Below the pieces are notes generated by a model. The model saw only the letters and a program-made list of their open reading frames with translations. It had not been told where the DNA came from and did no database searches. The translations under genes and the position numbers were made by a program. Shown piece after piece: positions 19,941 to 29,783 of a DNA stretch of 64,000 nucleotides. How positions within the stretch are numbered: position 1 is the first letter of the stretch; each line of letters starts with the position of its first letter. Where the stretch lies: contig PANA01000004.1 in the NCBI GenBank assembly GCA_002708265.1, positions 1-64,000 on the forward strand. Direction: 5' to 3'. The DNA is from Legionellales bacterium (lineage in GTDB: Bacteria > Pseudomonadota > Gammaproteobacteria > Berkiellales > Berkiellaceae).

Positions 19941-20555
19941 ATGAAATTAGCAGTGCAAACAGCGGCAGGAAAACAAGAAACGATTAGTGTTTCTGAACAG
20001 TTTTTTGGCCGTGATTATAACGAGGCGCTTGTTCATCAAGTAGCTCTCGCGCAGATGGCACCAAAGAAAGTGACAAAAGGACAAAAAAATCGTTCTGCAG
20101 TCAGTGGTGGTGGTGTTAAACCTTGGCGACAAAAAGGAACGGGTCGTGCTCGTGCCGGTAGTATTCGAAGCCCATTATGGCGTGGTGGTGGTCGAACTTT
20201 CCCAAGCCAACCGCGTGATATTAATATTAAAGTGAACAAGAAAATGTTCCGTGGTGCTTTGTCTAGCGTTATGTCTGAACTGATTCGTCAGGAACGATTA
20301 ACTCTAGTTGACCAAGTAAGTGTAGAAGCGCCAAAAACAAAATTGTTAGTTCAGCTGTTAAAAGATAAAGGCTTTGAGCAAAATCTTTTAATTGTGACTG
20401 AATATATTGATGAAAACCTATACTTGGCTTCTCGTAATTTGCCAGGCGTTCAGGTTATTGACGCAGCGTCAATGACACCTTATGACGGTGTTCGTCATGA
20501 GCGTGTTGTGATGACTACGGGCGCGCTTAAGAAAATCGAGGAGGCCCTAGCATGA
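19941..20555 (+). CDS. rplD: 50S ribosomal protein L4
   Basis: L4 lines the exit tunnel and in E. coli represses the S10 operon. The product is 204 residues (E. coli 201). The tunnel loop is recognisable as KPWRQKGTGRARAGSIRSPLWRGGG near residues 60-85. Its stop overlaps the rplW start by four bases (ATGA), so translation is coupled. Because the S10 leader seems to be missing here, L4 feedback would need another target. Confidence 0.97.
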   Translation: MKLAVQTAAGKQETISVSEQFFGRDYNEALVHQVALAQMAPKKVTKGQKNRSAVSGGGVKPWRQKGTGRARAGSIRSPLWRGGGRTFPSQPRDINIKVNKKMFRGALSSVMSELIRQERLTLVDQVSVEAPKTKLLVQLLKDKGFEQNLLIVTEYIDENLYLASRNLPGVQVIDAASMTPYDGVRHERVVMTTGALKKIEEALA

Positions 20556-20845
20556 GTCACCATTTGAACGTTGCCAACGTCTTATTGGCACCATTGGTTA
20601 GCGAAAAAGTCGTTACCATGAAAAACGTGGTTTCTTTTTGGGTGTTGCCAAAAGCAGATAAAGCTAGCATCAAAAATGCAGTTGAAACTATGTTTGATGT
20701 GAAGGTAGAAGATGTTCGAACGGTTGTTAAACCTGTTAGACCTCGTCGTGGTTCTAAAGCGTTTACAAAGCGTCGTCAGTTTAAAAAGAAGGCTTATGTT
20801 CAACTTGTTGAAGGACAAGAATTGAACTTAAGCTTCGAGCAATAA
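20552..20845 (+). CDS. rplW: 50S ribosomal protein L23
   Basis: L23 sits at the tunnel exit and docks trigger factor and SRP. The product is 97 residues (E. coli 100). It has the opening [10 protein letters not shown], the [24 protein letters not shown] fold core, and a basic loop [24 protein letters not shown] segment. GAGGCCCTAGC precedes the ATG within rplD. Confidence 0.96.
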   Translation: MSHHLNVANVLLAPLVSEKVVTMKNVVSFWVLPKADKASIKNAVETMFDVKVEDVRTVVKPVRPRRGSKAFTKRRQFKKKAYVQLVEGQELNLSFEQ

Positions 20846-20862
20846 GAGTTGGGATAGAGATT

Positions 20863-21708
20863 ATGGCAGTTATTCAGGTAAAGAAAGCGACGACGCCAGG
20901 CCAAAGAGGCATGGTGAATATCGTTAGCCCTGAGCTTTACAAGGGTCCGCCCGTCAAAGGCTTAACGATTAAGAAAGTTGCAACGAGCGGTCGTAACAAC
21001 AACGGTCGTATTACAGTCCGCCATCGTGGTGGTGGAGTAAAGCGACACATTCGTCTTGTTGATTTTAAACGTTACGATAAAAAAGATATCCCAGCGGAAG
21101 TTGAGCGTTTTGATTACGACCCAGGTCGTAGTGCAAACTTGGCACTTCTAAAATATGCTGACGGTGAGCGTCGTTATATTCTAGCGCCACGTGGTATAAA
21201 GGTTGGTAAAACTGTTCTAGCGAGCGCTAAAGCTCCTATCGAACCCGGTAACTGCCTACCGCTAAAAAACATTCCAGTGGGTACCGTTATTCATAATATC
21301 GAAATGAAGCCAGGCAAAGGTGGACAGATCGCTCGTAGTGCGGGTGCAAGTGTTCAGCTAATGGCACGTGAAGGAGCTTACGCAACTTTACGTTTACGTT
21401 CTGGTGAAATGCGAATGGTTCCAGCGGTTTGCTGGGCGACAATTGGTGAAGTTGGAAACTCTGAGCATAGCCTTCGTCGTCTTGGTACTGCTGGTAAGAA
21501 ACGTCGTATGGGTATTCGTCCAACCGTTCGTGGTGTGGCGATGAACCCTGTTGATCACCCACTAGGTGGTGGTGAAGGTCGTACAAGTGGTGGACGTCAC
21601 CCATGTAGCCCGACAGGTAAAACCGAAGGAATTAAGACGCGTAAGCGTAAGAAGTGGACTGATAAGTTCATCGTACGTCGTCGTCGTAATAAGAGTAAGA
21701 AGAAATAG
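20863..21708 (+). CDS. rplB: 50S ribosomal protein L2
   Basis: L2 is required for subunit association and peptidyl transferase activity. The product is 281 residues (E. coli 273). Conserved stretches are [40 protein letters not shown] and the C-terminal [24 protein letters not shown], which holds the functionally important histidine. The tail is strongly basic. Confidence 0.98.
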   Translation: MAVIQVKKATTPGQRGMVNIVSPELYKGPPVKGLTIKKVATSGRNNNGRITVRHRGGGVKRHIRLVDFKRYDKKDIPAEVERFDYDPGRSANLALLKYADGERRYILAPRGIKVGKTVLASAKAPIEPGNCLPLKNIPVGTVIHNIEMKPGKGGQIARSAGASVQLMAREGAYATLRLRSGEMRMVPAVCWATIGEVGNSEHSLRRLGTAGKKRRMGIRPTVRGVAMNPVDHPLGGGEGRTSGGRHPCSPTGKTEGIKTRKRKKWTDKFIVRRRRNKSKKK

Positions 21709-21721
21709 GTGAGGATCAACA

Positions 21722-22000
21722 GTGTCTCGTTCAATTAAAAAAGGTCCATATTGCGATCCCAAACTCTTGAAGAAAGTTCGTAAGTCTCGCGAGACTGGCG
21801 GCAGTAAACGAATTGTTGTTGAAACATACTCTCGTGCTTCAACTATCATGCCTGAGTTTGTGGGTATTACGATCGGCGTTCACAACGGAAAGATCATGAT
21901 CCCTGTGTTGATATCGGATAACATGGTCGGCCATAAACTTGGTGAGTTTGCTTTGACACGTACATTTAACGGTCATCCAGACTCTAAGACTAAGAAGTAA
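21722..22000 (+). CDS. rpsS: 30S ribosomal protein S19
   Basis: S19 is a 30S head protein next to S13. The product is 92 residues, the usual size, from a GTG start giving [25 protein letters not shown] lies about seven bases upstream. The C-terminus [19 protein letters not shown] matches the family. It lies 13 bases after rplB. Confidence 0.97.
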   Translation: MSRSIKKGPYCDPKLLKKVRKSRETGGSKRIVVETYSRASTIMPEFVGITIGVHNGKIMIPVLISDNMVGHKLGEFALTRTFNGHPDSKTKK

Positions 22001-22011
22001 AGGAGGTTGTC

Positions 22012-22350
22012 GTGAGTTTAGCGACGTTAAGAAATGCAACTTTATCTGCGCAAAAAGCGCGGCTCGTTGCAGACATGATTCGCGGCAAGCGCGTTGAGCA
22101 GGCACTTGACCTTCTTAGCTTCACGCCTAAAAAAGCAGCTAAGACTCTTAAGAAAGTTCTAGAGTCTGCTGTAGCGAATGCTGAGCATAATGACGGTGCG
22201 GATATCGACGAATTGTTTGTTAAAACAATCTATGTCAACGAAGGACCAGTTTTGAAGCGATTCCAGCCTAGAGCTAAGGGTCGTGCAAACCGTATTTTAA
22301 AACAGCGTTGCCACATTCATGTTGAATTGGCTTCGGCTGAAACAGCTTAA
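22012..22350 (+). CDS. rplV: 50S ribosomal protein L22
   Basis: L22 has a globular surface domain and a hairpin reaching into the exit tunnel. The product is 112 residues (E. coli 110), starting at GTG after AAGGAGG. The segments [21 protein letters not shown] and the hairpin [21 protein letters not shown] are typical. Confidence 0.97.
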   Translation: MSLATLRNATLSAQKARLVADMIRGKRVEQALDLLSFTPKKAAKTLKKVLESAVANAEHNDGADIDELFVKTIYVNEGPVLKRFQPRAKGRANRILKQRCHIHVELASAETA

Positions 22351-22362
22351 AGAGAGGAAGTA

Positions 22363-23031
22363 ATGGGTCAGAAAGTACATCCAACCGGCATGCGGTTAAA
22401 TATCACAGAGAAGCATCGCTCTATGTGGTATGCCAAAAAAAGCGGCCAGTTTGCCTCTAACTTACTTGGTGATCTAAAAGCACGCTCTTTCCTAAAGAAA
22501 GAGCTAGAGAAAGCCTCTGTAGGACGTATCCAAATCGAACGTACTGCTGAGTCTGCGCTGATTACGATTCACACTGCTCGTCCAGGGGTTGTAATCGGTA
22601 AGAAAGGGGAAGACGTAGAGCGTTTGAAAGCGGCGTGTGCCAAAATTATGGGCGTTCCTGTTCACATTAATATTAGTGAAATCCGTCGTCCTGAGTTGGA
22701 TGCACAGTTGGTCGCAGAAGGTATTGCTCAACAATTAGTGAAAAGGGTAATGTTCCGTCGCGCTATGAAGCGTGCAGTTCAAAACACTATGAGACAAGGT
22801 GCTCAAGGTGTGAAAATTGCGGTTTCAGGTCGTTTAGGTGGTGCAGAGATTGCTCGCCGTGAATGGACTAAAGAAGGTCGTATTCCTTTGCATACTTTCC
22901 GTGCTGACATCGACTATGGTTTTGCTGAAGCGTTAACCACTTACGGAATCATCGGTGTTAAAGTTTGGATCTTCAAAGGTGAAGTATTTGATCAAGAAGA
23001 AGCAGAAGACTCTGCTGCTTCAGCTGAATAG
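22363..23031 (+). CDS. rpsC: 30S ribosomal protein S3
   Basis: S3 is part of the mRNA entry site. The product is 222 residues (E. coli 233). It begins [13 protein letters not shown] and holds the KH domain with [15 protein letters not shown]. The C-terminal domain contains [23 protein letters not shown], and the protein ends in an acidic alanine/glutamate tail. AGAGAGGAAG precedes the ATG. Confidence 0.97.
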   Translation: MGQKVHPTGMRLNITEKHRSMWYAKKSGQFASNLLGDLKARSFLKKELEKASVGRIQIERTAESALITIHTARPGVVIGKKGEDVERLKAACAKIMGVPVHINISEIRRPELDAQLVAEGIAQQLVKRVMFRRAMKRAVQNTMRQGAQGVKIAVSGRLGGAEIARREWTKEGRIPLHTFRADIDYGFAEALTTYGIIGVKVWIFKGEVFDQEEAEDSAASAE

Positions 23032-23045
23032 GGTAGGGTAGAACG

Positions 23046-23459
23046 ATGTTGCAACCCAAACGAACAAAGTTTCGCAAACAACAAAAAGGCCGTAACCGTG
23101 GCCTCGCTCAACGCGGCAGTAAAGTCAGCTTTGGTGAGTTTGCGATTAAAGCTACAACGCGTGGTCCTGTGACGGCACGCCAAATTGAGGCTGCTAGACG
23201 TGCGATTAACCGTTACGTTAAACGGGGTGGTAAAGTCTGGATTCGTATTTTCCCAGACAAACCGATTACCCAAAAGCCTCTAGAAGTTCGTCAAGGTAAA
23301 GGTAAAGGTAACGTGGAGTACTGGGTAGCTTTGATTCAGCCTGGCCGCGTTTTGTTTGAGATTGAAGGGGTAAGTGAAGAAGCTGCTCGTGAAGCATTTA
23401 GGCTTGCGGCTGCTAAATTGCCTGTTCAAACACAGTTTGTTGAAAGGACGGTTGTCTGA
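23046..23459 (+). CDS. rplP: 50S ribosomal protein L16
   Basis: L16 organises the A-site region of the large subunit. The product is 137 residues (E. coli 136). It opens [19 protein letters not shown] and includes the loop [22 protein letters not shown], whose arginine is the hydroxylation site in E. coli. The stop shares one base with the rpmC start (TGATG). Confidence 0.97.
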   Translation: MLQPKRTKFRKQQKGRNRGLAQRGSKVSFGEFAIKATTRGPVTARQIEAARRAINRYVKRGGKVWIRIFPDKPITQKPLEVRQGKGKGNVEYWVALIQPGRVLFEIEGVSEEAAREAFRLAAAKLPVQTQFVERTVV

Positions 23460-23653
23460 TGAAAATGAGTGAAATTCGAGCTATGTCTTCTAAAGACATT
23501 CGTTCATCGCTGTCTGAAACGCAAAAAGAATTGTTTCAACTTCGAGTACGTAGAGCCAGCGGACAAGCTGAAGGCATGTTGCATAAACAGTCTCAGCTTA
23601 AAAAGCACGTTGCGCGGCTTTACACAGTTCTCAAAGAACAAGAGGGTAAATAA
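23459..23653 (+). CDS. rpmC: 50S ribosomal protein L29
   Basis: L29 is a two-helix protein at the tunnel exit beside L23. The product is 64 residues (E. coli 63). It matches the family with EIRAMSSKDI near the start and the ELFQLRVRRASGQAEGMLHK segment. It overlaps rplP by one base and is followed by rpsQ after two bases. Confidence 0.95.
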   Translation: MKMSEIRAMSSKDIRSSLSETQKELFQLRVRRASGQAEGMLHKQSQLKKHVARLYTVLKEQEGK

Positions 23654-23655
23654 GT

Positions 23656-23916
23656 ATGAGCGAGAAGCAGGCCCGTTTTAGACAAGGGGTTGTGATTAGC
23701 GCCAAAGCTGATAAAACACGTGTTGTGCGTGTTGATTGGGCGCGTCGACATGAGCGTGTTGGTAAGGTAGAACGTAGAAGAACTAAGTACCACGTTCATG
23801 ATGAAAACAACACTTCTAAAGAAGGGGATTTGGTGCGTATACAAGAGTGCCGTCCTTACTCCAAGACTAAAAGTTGGAAGTTCGTAGAAGTGGTTAAAGA
23901 AGGCAGTTCCGTGTAG
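23656..23916 (+). CDS. rpsQ: 30S ribosomal protein S17
   Basis: S17 is an OB-fold 16S rRNA binder. The product is 86 residues (E. coli 84). Features are GVVISAKADKTRVVRVDW, the KYHVHDENN strand and the GDLVRIQECRPYSKTKSWKFVEVV end. It is the last gene of the S10 group. A 101-base gap before rplN probably holds the spc promoter. Confidence 0.96.
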   Translation: MSEKQARFRQGVVISAKADKTRVVRVDWARRHERVGKVERRRTKYHVHDENNTSKEGDLVRIQECRPYSKTKSWKFVEVVKEGSSV

Positions 23917-23936
23917 GTTCGCCTGAATTTATTTAG

Positions 23937-23968
23937 TTGTTTTAATAGATGCTGCAAAATGGTAAAAT
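23937..23968 (+). promoter_or_regulatory. Candidate spc operon promoter
   Basis: The rpsQ-rplN gap is the longest between ribosomal genes of the S10-spc run and contains TAAAAT at 23963-23968 in the context GGTAAAATGC. The best -35 candidates are TTGTTT at 23937 (20-base spacer, too long) or TTTTAA at 23940 (17 bases). E. coli has the spc promoter at this place. The -35 is weak, so this is tentative. Confidence 0.35.
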
Positions 23969-24017
23969 GCTCCGATTTGCAGTTGCAAAATAAATAGAGA
24001 AGACGGGAGATAACGTC

Positions 24018-24383
24018 ATGATTCAGATGCAATCGACGCTTGACGTCGCCGACAATAGTGGGGCGCGCCGAGTTATGTGCATCAAGGTGCTTGGAGGATC
24101 TAAGCGCCGTTACGCCGCGATAGGCGACATCATTCGTGTCACGGTAAAGGAAGCCATCCCACGTGGGAAAGTGAAAAAGGGTGATGTATTGCACGCGGTG
24201 GTCGTACGTACACGAAAAGGGGTTAGGCGTGATGATGGCTCCCTGATTCGATTTGATGGAAACGCGGCTGTTTTATTAAACGGTCAGCACCAGCCAATCG
24301 GAACTCGTATATTCGGCCCAGTAACCCGCGAGCTACGAGAGAAATTCATGAAGATTATTTCGTTGGCGCCTGAAGTGCTATAA
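24018..24383 (+). CDS. rplN: 50S ribosomal protein L14
   Basis: L14 lies at the subunit interface and is where RsfS docks. The product is 121 residues (E. coli 123). It starts [27 protein letters not shown] and ends in [15 protein letters not shown]. The site GGGAGA lies about 8 bases before the ATG. It is the first gene of the spc group here. Confidence 0.97.
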   Translation: MIQMQSTLDVADNSGARRVMCIKVLGGSKRRYAAIGDIIRVTVKEAIPRGKVKKGDVLHAVVVRTRKGVRRDDGSLIRFDGNAAVLLNGQHQPIGTRIFGPVTRELREKFMKIISLAPEVL

Positions 24384-24402
24384 AAGCGAGAGTAAAAGAA
24401 CG

Positions 24403-24768
24403 ATGCGTAAGTGCAAGCTAAAAAAAGGGGATGTCGTACAGGTAATGACCGGAAGGTCTAAAGGCCGTACGGGCAAAATACAAAAAGTAATTTGCAAAAA
24501 TGTTTCCCGCTCAAAAGATGAGAATAAGAAAAAACTCGATTACTGGTTAGTGGTTGAAGGTGTGAACATGGTTAAAAAACATGTTAAGCCAGATCCTCGT
24601 GCCCAAAAGCCAGGTGGGATTGTGTCAAAAGAGGCCTCAATACATCACTCTAACGTGATGTTAGTAAACCCTCAGACGGGCAAGCCTGAACGCATCGGTG
24701 TTAAGACTTTGGAAGACGGCAAACGTGTTCGTTGTTTCAAAAAATCAGGAGAAGTGATCGATGCCTAA
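24403..24768 (+). CDS. rplX: 50S ribosomal protein L24 with an internal insertion
   Basis: L24 initiates 50S assembly and sits by the exit tunnel. The product is 121 residues, whereas E. coli L24 has 104. Family motifs are [20 protein letters not shown] (a KOW motif) and [11 protein letters not shown]...PGGIVSKEA. Between them, at about residues 31-46, lies a lysine-rich insertion of about 14 residues ([17 protein letters not shown]) that I do not recall from other L24 proteins. It is in frame with no sign of sequencing error. The stop overlaps rplE by eight bases. Confidence 0.95.
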   Translation: MRKCKLKKGDVVQVMTGRSKGRTGKIQKVICKNVSRSKDENKKKLDYWLVVEGVNMVKKHVKPDPRAQKPGGIVSKEASIHHSNVMLVNPQTGKPERIGVKTLEDGKRVRCFKKSGEVIDA

Positions 24769-25336
24769 TACAATGCACCCCCTGAAAAAAGAATACGTTG
24801 AACAAATGGTTCCAGCATTAATTAAGACGCTTGGTCTTGAAAACCCAATGCAGGTGCCAAAAATTCAAAAAATCACCATCAATATGGGTGTTGGTGAAGC
24901 CGCTCAAGATAAAAAATTGGCGAAGATTGTACAAGAAGAATTGACTGCGATTGCTGGACAAAAAGCTCAGATCGCTTTGGCTCGTAAGTCTGTTGCCGGT
25001 TTCAAAATCCGTGACGGATGGCCAGTTGGTTGTAAAGTAACGCTTCGTAATGATCGCATGTACGATTTTTTACAACGTTTGCTTTACATATCGCTCCCAA
25101 CGACTCGTGACTTTCGTGGTTTGAACCCTAAGTCTTTTGATGGTCGTGGAAATTACACTTTCGGGGTGAAAGAACAAATTATTTTCCCTGAAATTGAATA
25201 CGATAAAGTGGATCGAATTCGTGGTATGGATATCACCATCACGACTTCGGCTTTAGATAATGAACAAGGTTTAGCGCTGTTAAAAGCTTTTAAGTTTCCA
25301 CTTAAAGGTCAAGGCCCCGCTGAATCCGCAGCTTAA
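24761..25336 (+). CDS. rplE: 50S ribosomal protein L5
   Basis: L5 binds 5S rRNA in the central protuberance. The product is 191 residues from ATG 24761 (E. coli 179). An ATG at 24773 would shorten it by four. Core motifs are [51 protein letters not shown] and [19 protein letters not shown]. The first start has GGAGAAG just upstream, inside rplX. Confidence 0.96.
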   Translation: MPNTMHPLKKEYVEQMVPALIKTLGLENPMQVPKIQKITINMGVGEAAQDKKLAKIVQEELTAIAGQKAQIALARKSVAGFKIRDGWPVGCKVTLRNDRMYDFLQRLLYISLPTTRDFRGLNPKSFDGRGNYTFGVKEQIIFPEIEYDKVDRIRGMDITITTSALDNEQGLALLKAFKFPLKGQGPAESAA

Positions 25337-25352
25337 TTAGGAGAAGGTCTCT

Positions 25353-25658
25353 ATGGCAAGTAATCGAATGATTCGTCGCGAAACAAAGCGAACTCGATTG
25401 CAGAAGAAACATGCAGCAAAGCGAGCTAGCCTTCGTGAGCAATTGAAAGATCCAAGCTTATCATTAGATGACAAGTTGGAAATTCAAGCTCAATTTCGCA
25501 AGCTGCCTCGAGATTCAAGCAAAGTAAGACTTGCTGGCCGTTGTCAATTAACCGGTCGTGCCCGTGGGGTATACCGAATGGTTGGCATTTGCCGAAACAT
25601 GCTTCGTAAGCTGGCTAATCAGGGTGAAATCCCTGGTATAACCAAATCAAGCTGGTAA
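25353..25658 (+). CDS. rpsN: 30S ribosomal protein S14 (zinc-free type)
   Basis: S14 completes the 30S head. The product is 101 residues, the same as E. coli, and has the long form without the zinc-binding CXXC motifs. It ends in the conserved GRARGVYRMVGICRNMLRKLANQGEIPGITKSSW region. TTAGGAGAAGG precedes the ATG. Confidence 0.96.
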   Translation: MASNRMIRRETKRTRLQKKHAAKRASLREQLKDPSLSLDDKLEIQAQFRKLPRDSSKVRLAGRCQLTGRARGVYRMVGICRNMLRKLANQGEIPGITKSSW

Positions 25659-25674
25659 TTGGGAATAATAAACA

Positions 25675-26070
25675 ATGACAATGCAAGATCCGATAGCAGA
25701 CATGTTAACCCGCGTACGCAACGCTCAAATGATGCGTAAACGTGAAGTGGTTATGCCTGCTTCAAACTTAAAAGTGGCAATTGCTACAGTGTTGAAAGAC
25801 GAAGGCTACATTGTGGACTTTTCTGTCTCAGGTGAAGAGGCAAAGCGTGAACTGAATATTCAGTTAAAATATCACAAGTCTAAGCCTGTTATTAGCCGTA
25901 TTGAACGTGTATCACGTCCTGGTCTTCGTAGCTACAAAGCTTCAGATGAACTGCCGAATGTGATGGATGGTTTGGGTGTTGCAATTGTTTCCACTCCAAA
26001 AGGGGTTATGACCGGTAAAGCGGCCAAAGCTCTAGGGCACGGCGGTGAAGTGCTGTGTGTAGTGGCGTAA
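25675..26070 (+). CDS. rpsH: 30S ribosomal protein S8
   Basis: S8 binds 16S helix 21 and in E. coli represses the spc operon by binding near rplE. The product is 131 residues (E. coli 130). Recognisable are [16 protein letters not shown] near the start, [15 protein letters not shown], and the end [21 protein letters not shown]. Confidence 0.97.
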   Translation: MTMQDPIADMLTRVRNAQMMRKREVVMPASNLKVAIATVLKDEGYIVDFSVSGEEAKRELNIQLKYHKSKPVISRIERVSRPGLRSYKASDELPNVMDGLGVAIVSTPKGVMTGKAAKALGHGGEVLCVVA

Positions 26071-26085
26071 GGGGAGATTAGTCAG

Positions 26086-26634
26086 ATGGCATCTAGAGTT
26101 GCATACAAACCCATCACATTACCACAAGGTGTTGAGGTTAAAGTTGACGGTCAGGTCGCTAAGATTAAAGGTAGCAAAGGTGAGTTAGTACAACCTCTGC
26201 ACAAAGCAATTTCACTGAACATCAGCGACAGCCAAGTATTGGTTCAAGTTGACAGCACGCAGTTGGATAAGCCAGATGCTATGGCAGGAACAACACGAGC
26301 GCTTGTTCAAAACCATGTTACCGGTGTAAGCCAAGGGTTTACTAAAAAACTTCAACTCGTTGGGGTTGGTTACAGAGCGCAAGTTGGCAAACAAGGCAAC
26401 TTGTCTAAAGTTGAATTAACTTTAGGGCTTTCTCACCCAGTGGTTTATGTTGCGCCTGAAGGTATTACCTTGAGCTCATCAGCTGTAACTGAAGTCGAAG
26501 TTAGTGGTATTGACAAACAAGTTGTTGGTCAAGTCGCAGCAGAAATTAGATCGTTCCGTCTGCCTGAGCCTTACAAAGGTAAAGGTATACGTTACGCCGA
26601 TGAAGTCATTCAATTAAAAGAAACGAAGAAATAG
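26086..26634 (+). CDS. rplF: 50S ribosomal protein L6
   Basis: L6 lies near the sarcin-ricin loop. The product is 182 residues (E. coli 177) and consists of two repeated folds. Motifs are KPITLPQGVEVKVDGQVAKIKGSKGEL, GVGYRAQVGKQG and the C-terminal EPYKGKGIRYADEVIQLKETKK. It lies 15 bases after rpsH. Confidence 0.97.
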   Translation: MASRVAYKPITLPQGVEVKVDGQVAKIKGSKGELVQPLHKAISLNISDSQVLVQVDSTQLDKPDAMAGTTRALVQNHVTGVSQGFTKKLQLVGVGYRAQVGKQGNLSKVELTLGLSHPVVYVAPEGITLSSSAVTEVEVSGIDKQVVGQVAAEIRSFRLPEPYKGKGIRYADEVIQLKETKK

Positions 26635-26667
26635 CGTATCGCTAAACAGAGTAAACGGAAAAGTCCG

Positions 26668-27030
26668 ATGAACATTAGAAAGCAATCAAGATTAAGAAGA
26701 GCAGCAAAAACGAGAGCTAAAATCAAGCAGCTCGGCGCTGAGAAAGGAACTGCACGTTTAGTTGTGAACCGTTCCTCTCGCCATATTTACGTGCAAGTGG
26801 TTGCCCCTAAAGATGGTAAAGTTCTTGCCCAGGCCTCTAGCCTTGAGTTACGAGCTGAATCTGTCGATGGCGGAAAAATTGCCGCAGCGAAGAAAGTAGG
26901 TGCTCTGTTGGGTGACCGTGCAAAGCAAGCAGGTGTAAAAGCTGTAGCTTGTGATAGAAGCGGTTTCAAATATCATGGTCGAGTGGCAGCGTTAGTAGAT
27001 GCAGCGCGTGAAGCTGGCGTCGAAGTATAA
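26668..27030 (+). CDS. rplR: 50S ribosomal protein L18
   Basis: L18 binds 5S rRNA with L5 and L25. The product is 120 residues (E. coli 117). It has the basic N-terminus [17 protein letters not shown], the [13 protein letters not shown] strand and the C-terminal [25 protein letters not shown]. Confidence 0.96.
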   Translation: MNIRKQSRLRRAAKTRAKIKQLGAEKGTARLVVNRSSRHIYVQVVAPKDGKVLAQASSLELRAESVDGGKIAAAKKVGALLGDRAKQAGVKAVACDRSGFKYHGRVAALVDAAREAGVEV

Positions 27031-27042
27031 AGGGTTGATTAA

Positions 27043-27576
27043 ATGTCAGTAGCAGAACAGAAGCAAAAAAATACCGAAGGCCAATACGTTGAGAAGTTGG
27101 TTAAGGTTCGCCGAACTGCAAAAGTAGTTAAAGGTGGTCGTATCTTCGGGTTTTCTGCCCTAGTCGTTATCGGAGACGGTAAAGGTAAAGTAGGGGTTGG
27201 ACAAGGTAAATCGCGTGAAGTGCCAGATGCTATTCGAAAAGCAATGGACGAAGCTCGTCGTAACTTGATTGAAGTACCACTACGTGAAGGGCGTACTCTG
27301 CATCACACCGTGATTGCACGACATGGCGCCTCTAAGATTTTTATGCAGCCTGCTTCTGAAGGTACCGGTATTATTGCTGGTGGTGCTATGCGTGCTGTAT
27401 TTGAAGTTGCTGGCGTAAGAGACGTACTCGCTAAATGTTACGGCTCTACAAACCCAGTAAACGTTGTTAGAGCAACCTTGAAAGGACTTAAAGATATCCA
27501 GTCACCAAGAGCGGTTGCTGCAAAACGTGGTATGTCTGTTTCAGAACTTCTAGGTGAGCAAAAAGATGAGCAGTAA
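27043..27576 (+). CDS. rpsE: 30S ribosomal protein S5
   Basis: S5 affects translational fidelity and helps unwind mRNA at the entry site. The product is 177 residues (E. coli 167). It has the loop [32 protein letters not shown] and, near the C-terminus, [14 protein letters not shown]. The stop overlaps the preferred rpmD start by eleven bases. Confidence 0.97.
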   Translation: MSVAEQKQKNTEGQYVEKLVKVRRTAKVVKGGRIFGFSALVVIGDGKGKVGVGQGKSREVPDAIRKAMDEARRNLIEVPLREGRTLHHTVIARHGASKIFMQPASEGTGIIAGGAMRAVFEVAGVRDVLAKCYGSTNPVNVVRATLKGLKDIQSPRAVAAKRGMSVSELLGEQKDEQ

Positions 27577-27751
27577 GAAAACAGTTGTTGTAACCCTAGT
27601 CAAAAGTTTAGCGGGACGTCTTGAAAAACATAAGGCATGCGCGCGTGGCTTAGGTTTAAGAAGAATTGGTCACACGGTTGAGGTTATTGATACACCAGAA
27701 AACCGTGGAATGATTAAAAAAATTGAATACCTTCTAAAGGTTGAGGGATAG
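27566..27751 (+). CDS. rpmD: 50S ribosomal protein L30
   Basis: L30 is a small 23S rRNA binding protein. The product is 61 residues from ATG 27566 (E. coli 59). An in-frame GTG at 27554 would add four residues. The core [23 protein letters not shown] is clear. Its start lies within the end of rpsE, and the rplO start comes two bases after its stop. Confidence 0.94.
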   Translation: MSSKKTVVVTLVKSLAGRLEKHKACARGLGLRRIGHTVEVIDTPENRGMIKKIEYLLKVEG

Positions 27752-27753
27752 TC

Positions 27754-28203
27754 ATGCGTTTGAATGAAATGGCCCCAGCTGTCGGCTCAAAGAAAGCGGC
27801 TAAAAGAGTTGGACGTGGTTGCGGTAGTGGCCTCGGTAAAACTTGTGGACGTGGTGTGAAAGGTCAAAAATCACGTTCTGGTGGATATCACAAAGTCGGA
27901 TTCGAAGGGGGGCAGATGCCCTTGCAGCGTCGGTTACCTAAGTTTGGTTTTACCGCGCACAAATCTCATACACGTGAAGAAGTTCGTTTAGGTGAATTAA
28001 ACAAAATGGCTTCTGATGTTGTTACTTTAGAGTCTTTAAAAGAAGCGGGTCTTATCCGTAAGTCTACTAAAGACGTGAAAGTGATGTTAAAAGGTGAGCT
28101 TACTAAAGCATTAACGCTTAAAGGCATCAAAATTTCTAAAGCTGCTAAAGCTGCGGTTGAAGCGGCTGGTGGTAAGGTCGAAGAAGCTGCGGCTTCAGCC
28201 TAA
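27754..28203 (+). CDS. rplO: 50S ribosomal protein L15
   Basis: L15 is a late assembly protein. The product is 149 residues (E. coli 144). The glycine-rich N-terminus [25 protein letters not shown] and [17 protein letters not shown] are diagnostic. The C-terminal third is lysine/alanine-rich. secY follows after 13 bases. Confidence 0.97.
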   Translation: MRLNEMAPAVGSKKAAKRVGRGCGSGLGKTCGRGVKGQKSRSGGYHKVGFEGGQMPLQRRLPKFGFTAHKSHTREEVRLGELNKMASDVVTLESLKEAGLIRKSTKDVKVMLKGELTKALTLKGIKISKAAKAAVEAAGGKVEEAAASA

Positions 28204-28216
28204 ACAGGAAGTTTAA

Positions 28217-29539
28217 ATGAATTCTGAGTCACGTCTTGCAGGGCTAACAGAATTACGCCAAAGGGTATTATTTGTGCTCTTTGGCTTGATTGTATATCGG
28301 ATTGGGGCACATATCCCTGTGCCAGGGTTGAATCCTCTGCGTTTAGCGGAGTTGTTTTCGGACGCCAACCTAGGGATATTTGGACTCTTTAATTTATTCT
28401 CTGGCGGTGCGTTATCAAGACTAACCGTATTTGCTTTGGGAATAATGCCGTATATTTCGGCATCGATTATCGTTAATATTTTGACCGCTGTTTCTCCACA
28501 GTTAGAACAACTGAAGAAAGAGGGCGAGAATGGTCGACGTAAACTGTCACAATACACACGTGTTGGAACGGTTTTGCTAGCGACGATTCAAGGGTTTGGG
28601 ATGTCACGCTTTTTGGCCTCTTCTGGGGTGGCGTTAGATCCAGGTCCTGCGTTTTATTTTGTGACAACGCTCACCTTGGTAACAGGGACCATGTTTTTAA
28701 TGTGGTTAGGTGAGAAAATTACAGAACGTGGTGTTGGAAATGGTATTTCTCTCATCATATTCACCAGTATTGTTTCCGGCTTGCCGAATGCGGTTGGCAA
28801 TACTTTTGAACAAGTTCGACAAGGTGCGATGCAGCCGATAGCGCTGATTGCTTTGTTGGTTATCTTGTTCGGGGTGACGGCATTTATTGTTTTTGTTGAA
28901 AGAGGACAGCGTCGAATCGCGGTTAACCATCCTCAGCGTCATATGATGATGCGTCAGGGAGTGCCTCAGCAGCAGAACCATTTGCCTTTAAAGATTAATA
29001 TGGCGGGTGTTATTCCCCCTATTTTTGCCTCCACGCTGATTTTGTTCCCAGGAATGATTAGCAAGTGGTTTGGTCAAAGCACGGAAGGTTTTGAGTGGCT
29101 AACAGATGTTGGTTTAGCACTTGAGCCAGGGCAGCCTTTGTATATTGCATTGTTTGCCGCAGGAATTATGTTTTTCTGTTTCTTCTATACCGCGTTGATG
29201 TTCAACCCGAGAGAAACAGCAGACAATTTGAAACGTTCAGGTGCGTTCATCCCAGGGATTCGTCCTGGTGAACAGACAGCGAACTACATTGATAAGGTCA
29301 TGACACGTTTGACGTTAATCGGGGCTTTATACATTAGTTTTGTTGCCTTGTTACCTGAATTTTTGATTATGGGATGGCAGGTGCCATTTTACTTCGGTGG
29401 GACCTCGATGCTGATTATTGTCGTGGTAGTGATGGATTTTGTGGCTCAAGTGCAGGCACACCTCATTTCCAAGCAGTATGAGGGCCTAATGAAAAAAGGG
29501 ATTGGCCGTGGGAAGGGCCGCAATAATATTCGATTATAA
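28217..29539 (+). CDS. secY: Preprotein translocase subunit SecY
   Basis: SecY forms the protein-conducting channel in the inner membrane. The product is 440 residues (E. coli 443) with about ten hydrophobic segments. It shows the opening region [27 protein letters not shown], the [15 protein letters not shown] plug-side helix and the [22 protein letters not shown] cytoplasmic loop. It lies between rplO and rpmJ, as usual. Confidence 0.98.
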   Translation: MNSESRLAGLTELRQRVLFVLFGLIVYRIGAHIPVPGLNPLRLAELFSDANLGIFGLFNLFSGGALSRLTVFALGIMPYISASIIVNILTAVSPQLEQLKKEGENGRRKLSQYTRVGTVLLATIQGFGMSRFLASSGVALDPGPAFYFVTTLTLVTGTMFLMWLGEKITERGVGNGISLIIFTSIVSGLPNAVGNTFEQVRQGAMQPIALIALLVILFGVTAFIVFVERGQRRIAVNHPQRHMMMRQGVPQQQNHLPLKINMAGVIPPIFASTLILFPGMISKWFGQSTEGFEWLTDVGLALEPGQPLYIALFAAGIMFFCFFYTALMFNPRETADNLKRSGAFIPGIRPGEQTANYIDKVMTRLTLIGALYISFVALLPEFLIMGWQVPFYFGGTSMLIIVVVVMDFVAQVQAHLISKQYEGLMKKGIGRGKGRNNIRL

Positions 29540-29554
29540 AGATGGGTACATACA

Positions 29555-29674
29555 ATGAAAGTAAATGCATCTGTTAAGAAGATTTGTAAAGACTGTCGAG
29601 TGATTCGACGCAAAAGAGGCCGCGTTGTCTACATAATTTGCAAGAATCCACGACACAAGCAGCGTCAAGGTTAA
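29555..29674 (+). CDS. rpmJ: 50S ribosomal protein L36
   Basis: This 39-residue protein begins [14 protein letters not shown] and ends NPRHKQRQG, unmistakably L36. It keeps the zinc ligands Cys11, Cys14, Cys29 and His34 (C+ form), so it should bind zinc, unlike the zinc-free paralogue found in some genomes. It lies 15 bases after secY, the conserved place. Confidence 0.96.
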   Translation: MKVNASVKKICKDCRVIRRKRGRVVYIICKNPRHKQRQG

Positions 29675-29696
29675 GCTGGCTCGCTGGTTGAATTGG

Positions 29697-29725
29697 TTGA
29701 TTTTTAGGGGGTAGGCGCGTAAGAT
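29697..29725 (+). promoter_or_regulatory. Candidate promoter of the alpha (rpsM) operon
   Basis: TTGATT at 29697-29702 and TAAGAT at 29720-29725 are separated by 17 bases, in the 109-base gap between rpmJ and rpsM. The hairpin GTAGGCG/CGCCTAC (29711-29733) overlaps the -10. In E. coli the rpsM leader is the S4 repressor target; whether this leader folds likewise cannot be told by eye. Confidence 0.45.
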
Positions 29726-29783
29726 CCGCCTACTAAGCTTAGTTTCAAAAGCAAAAATTTATAGATATAGGCAGAAAAGTAGA

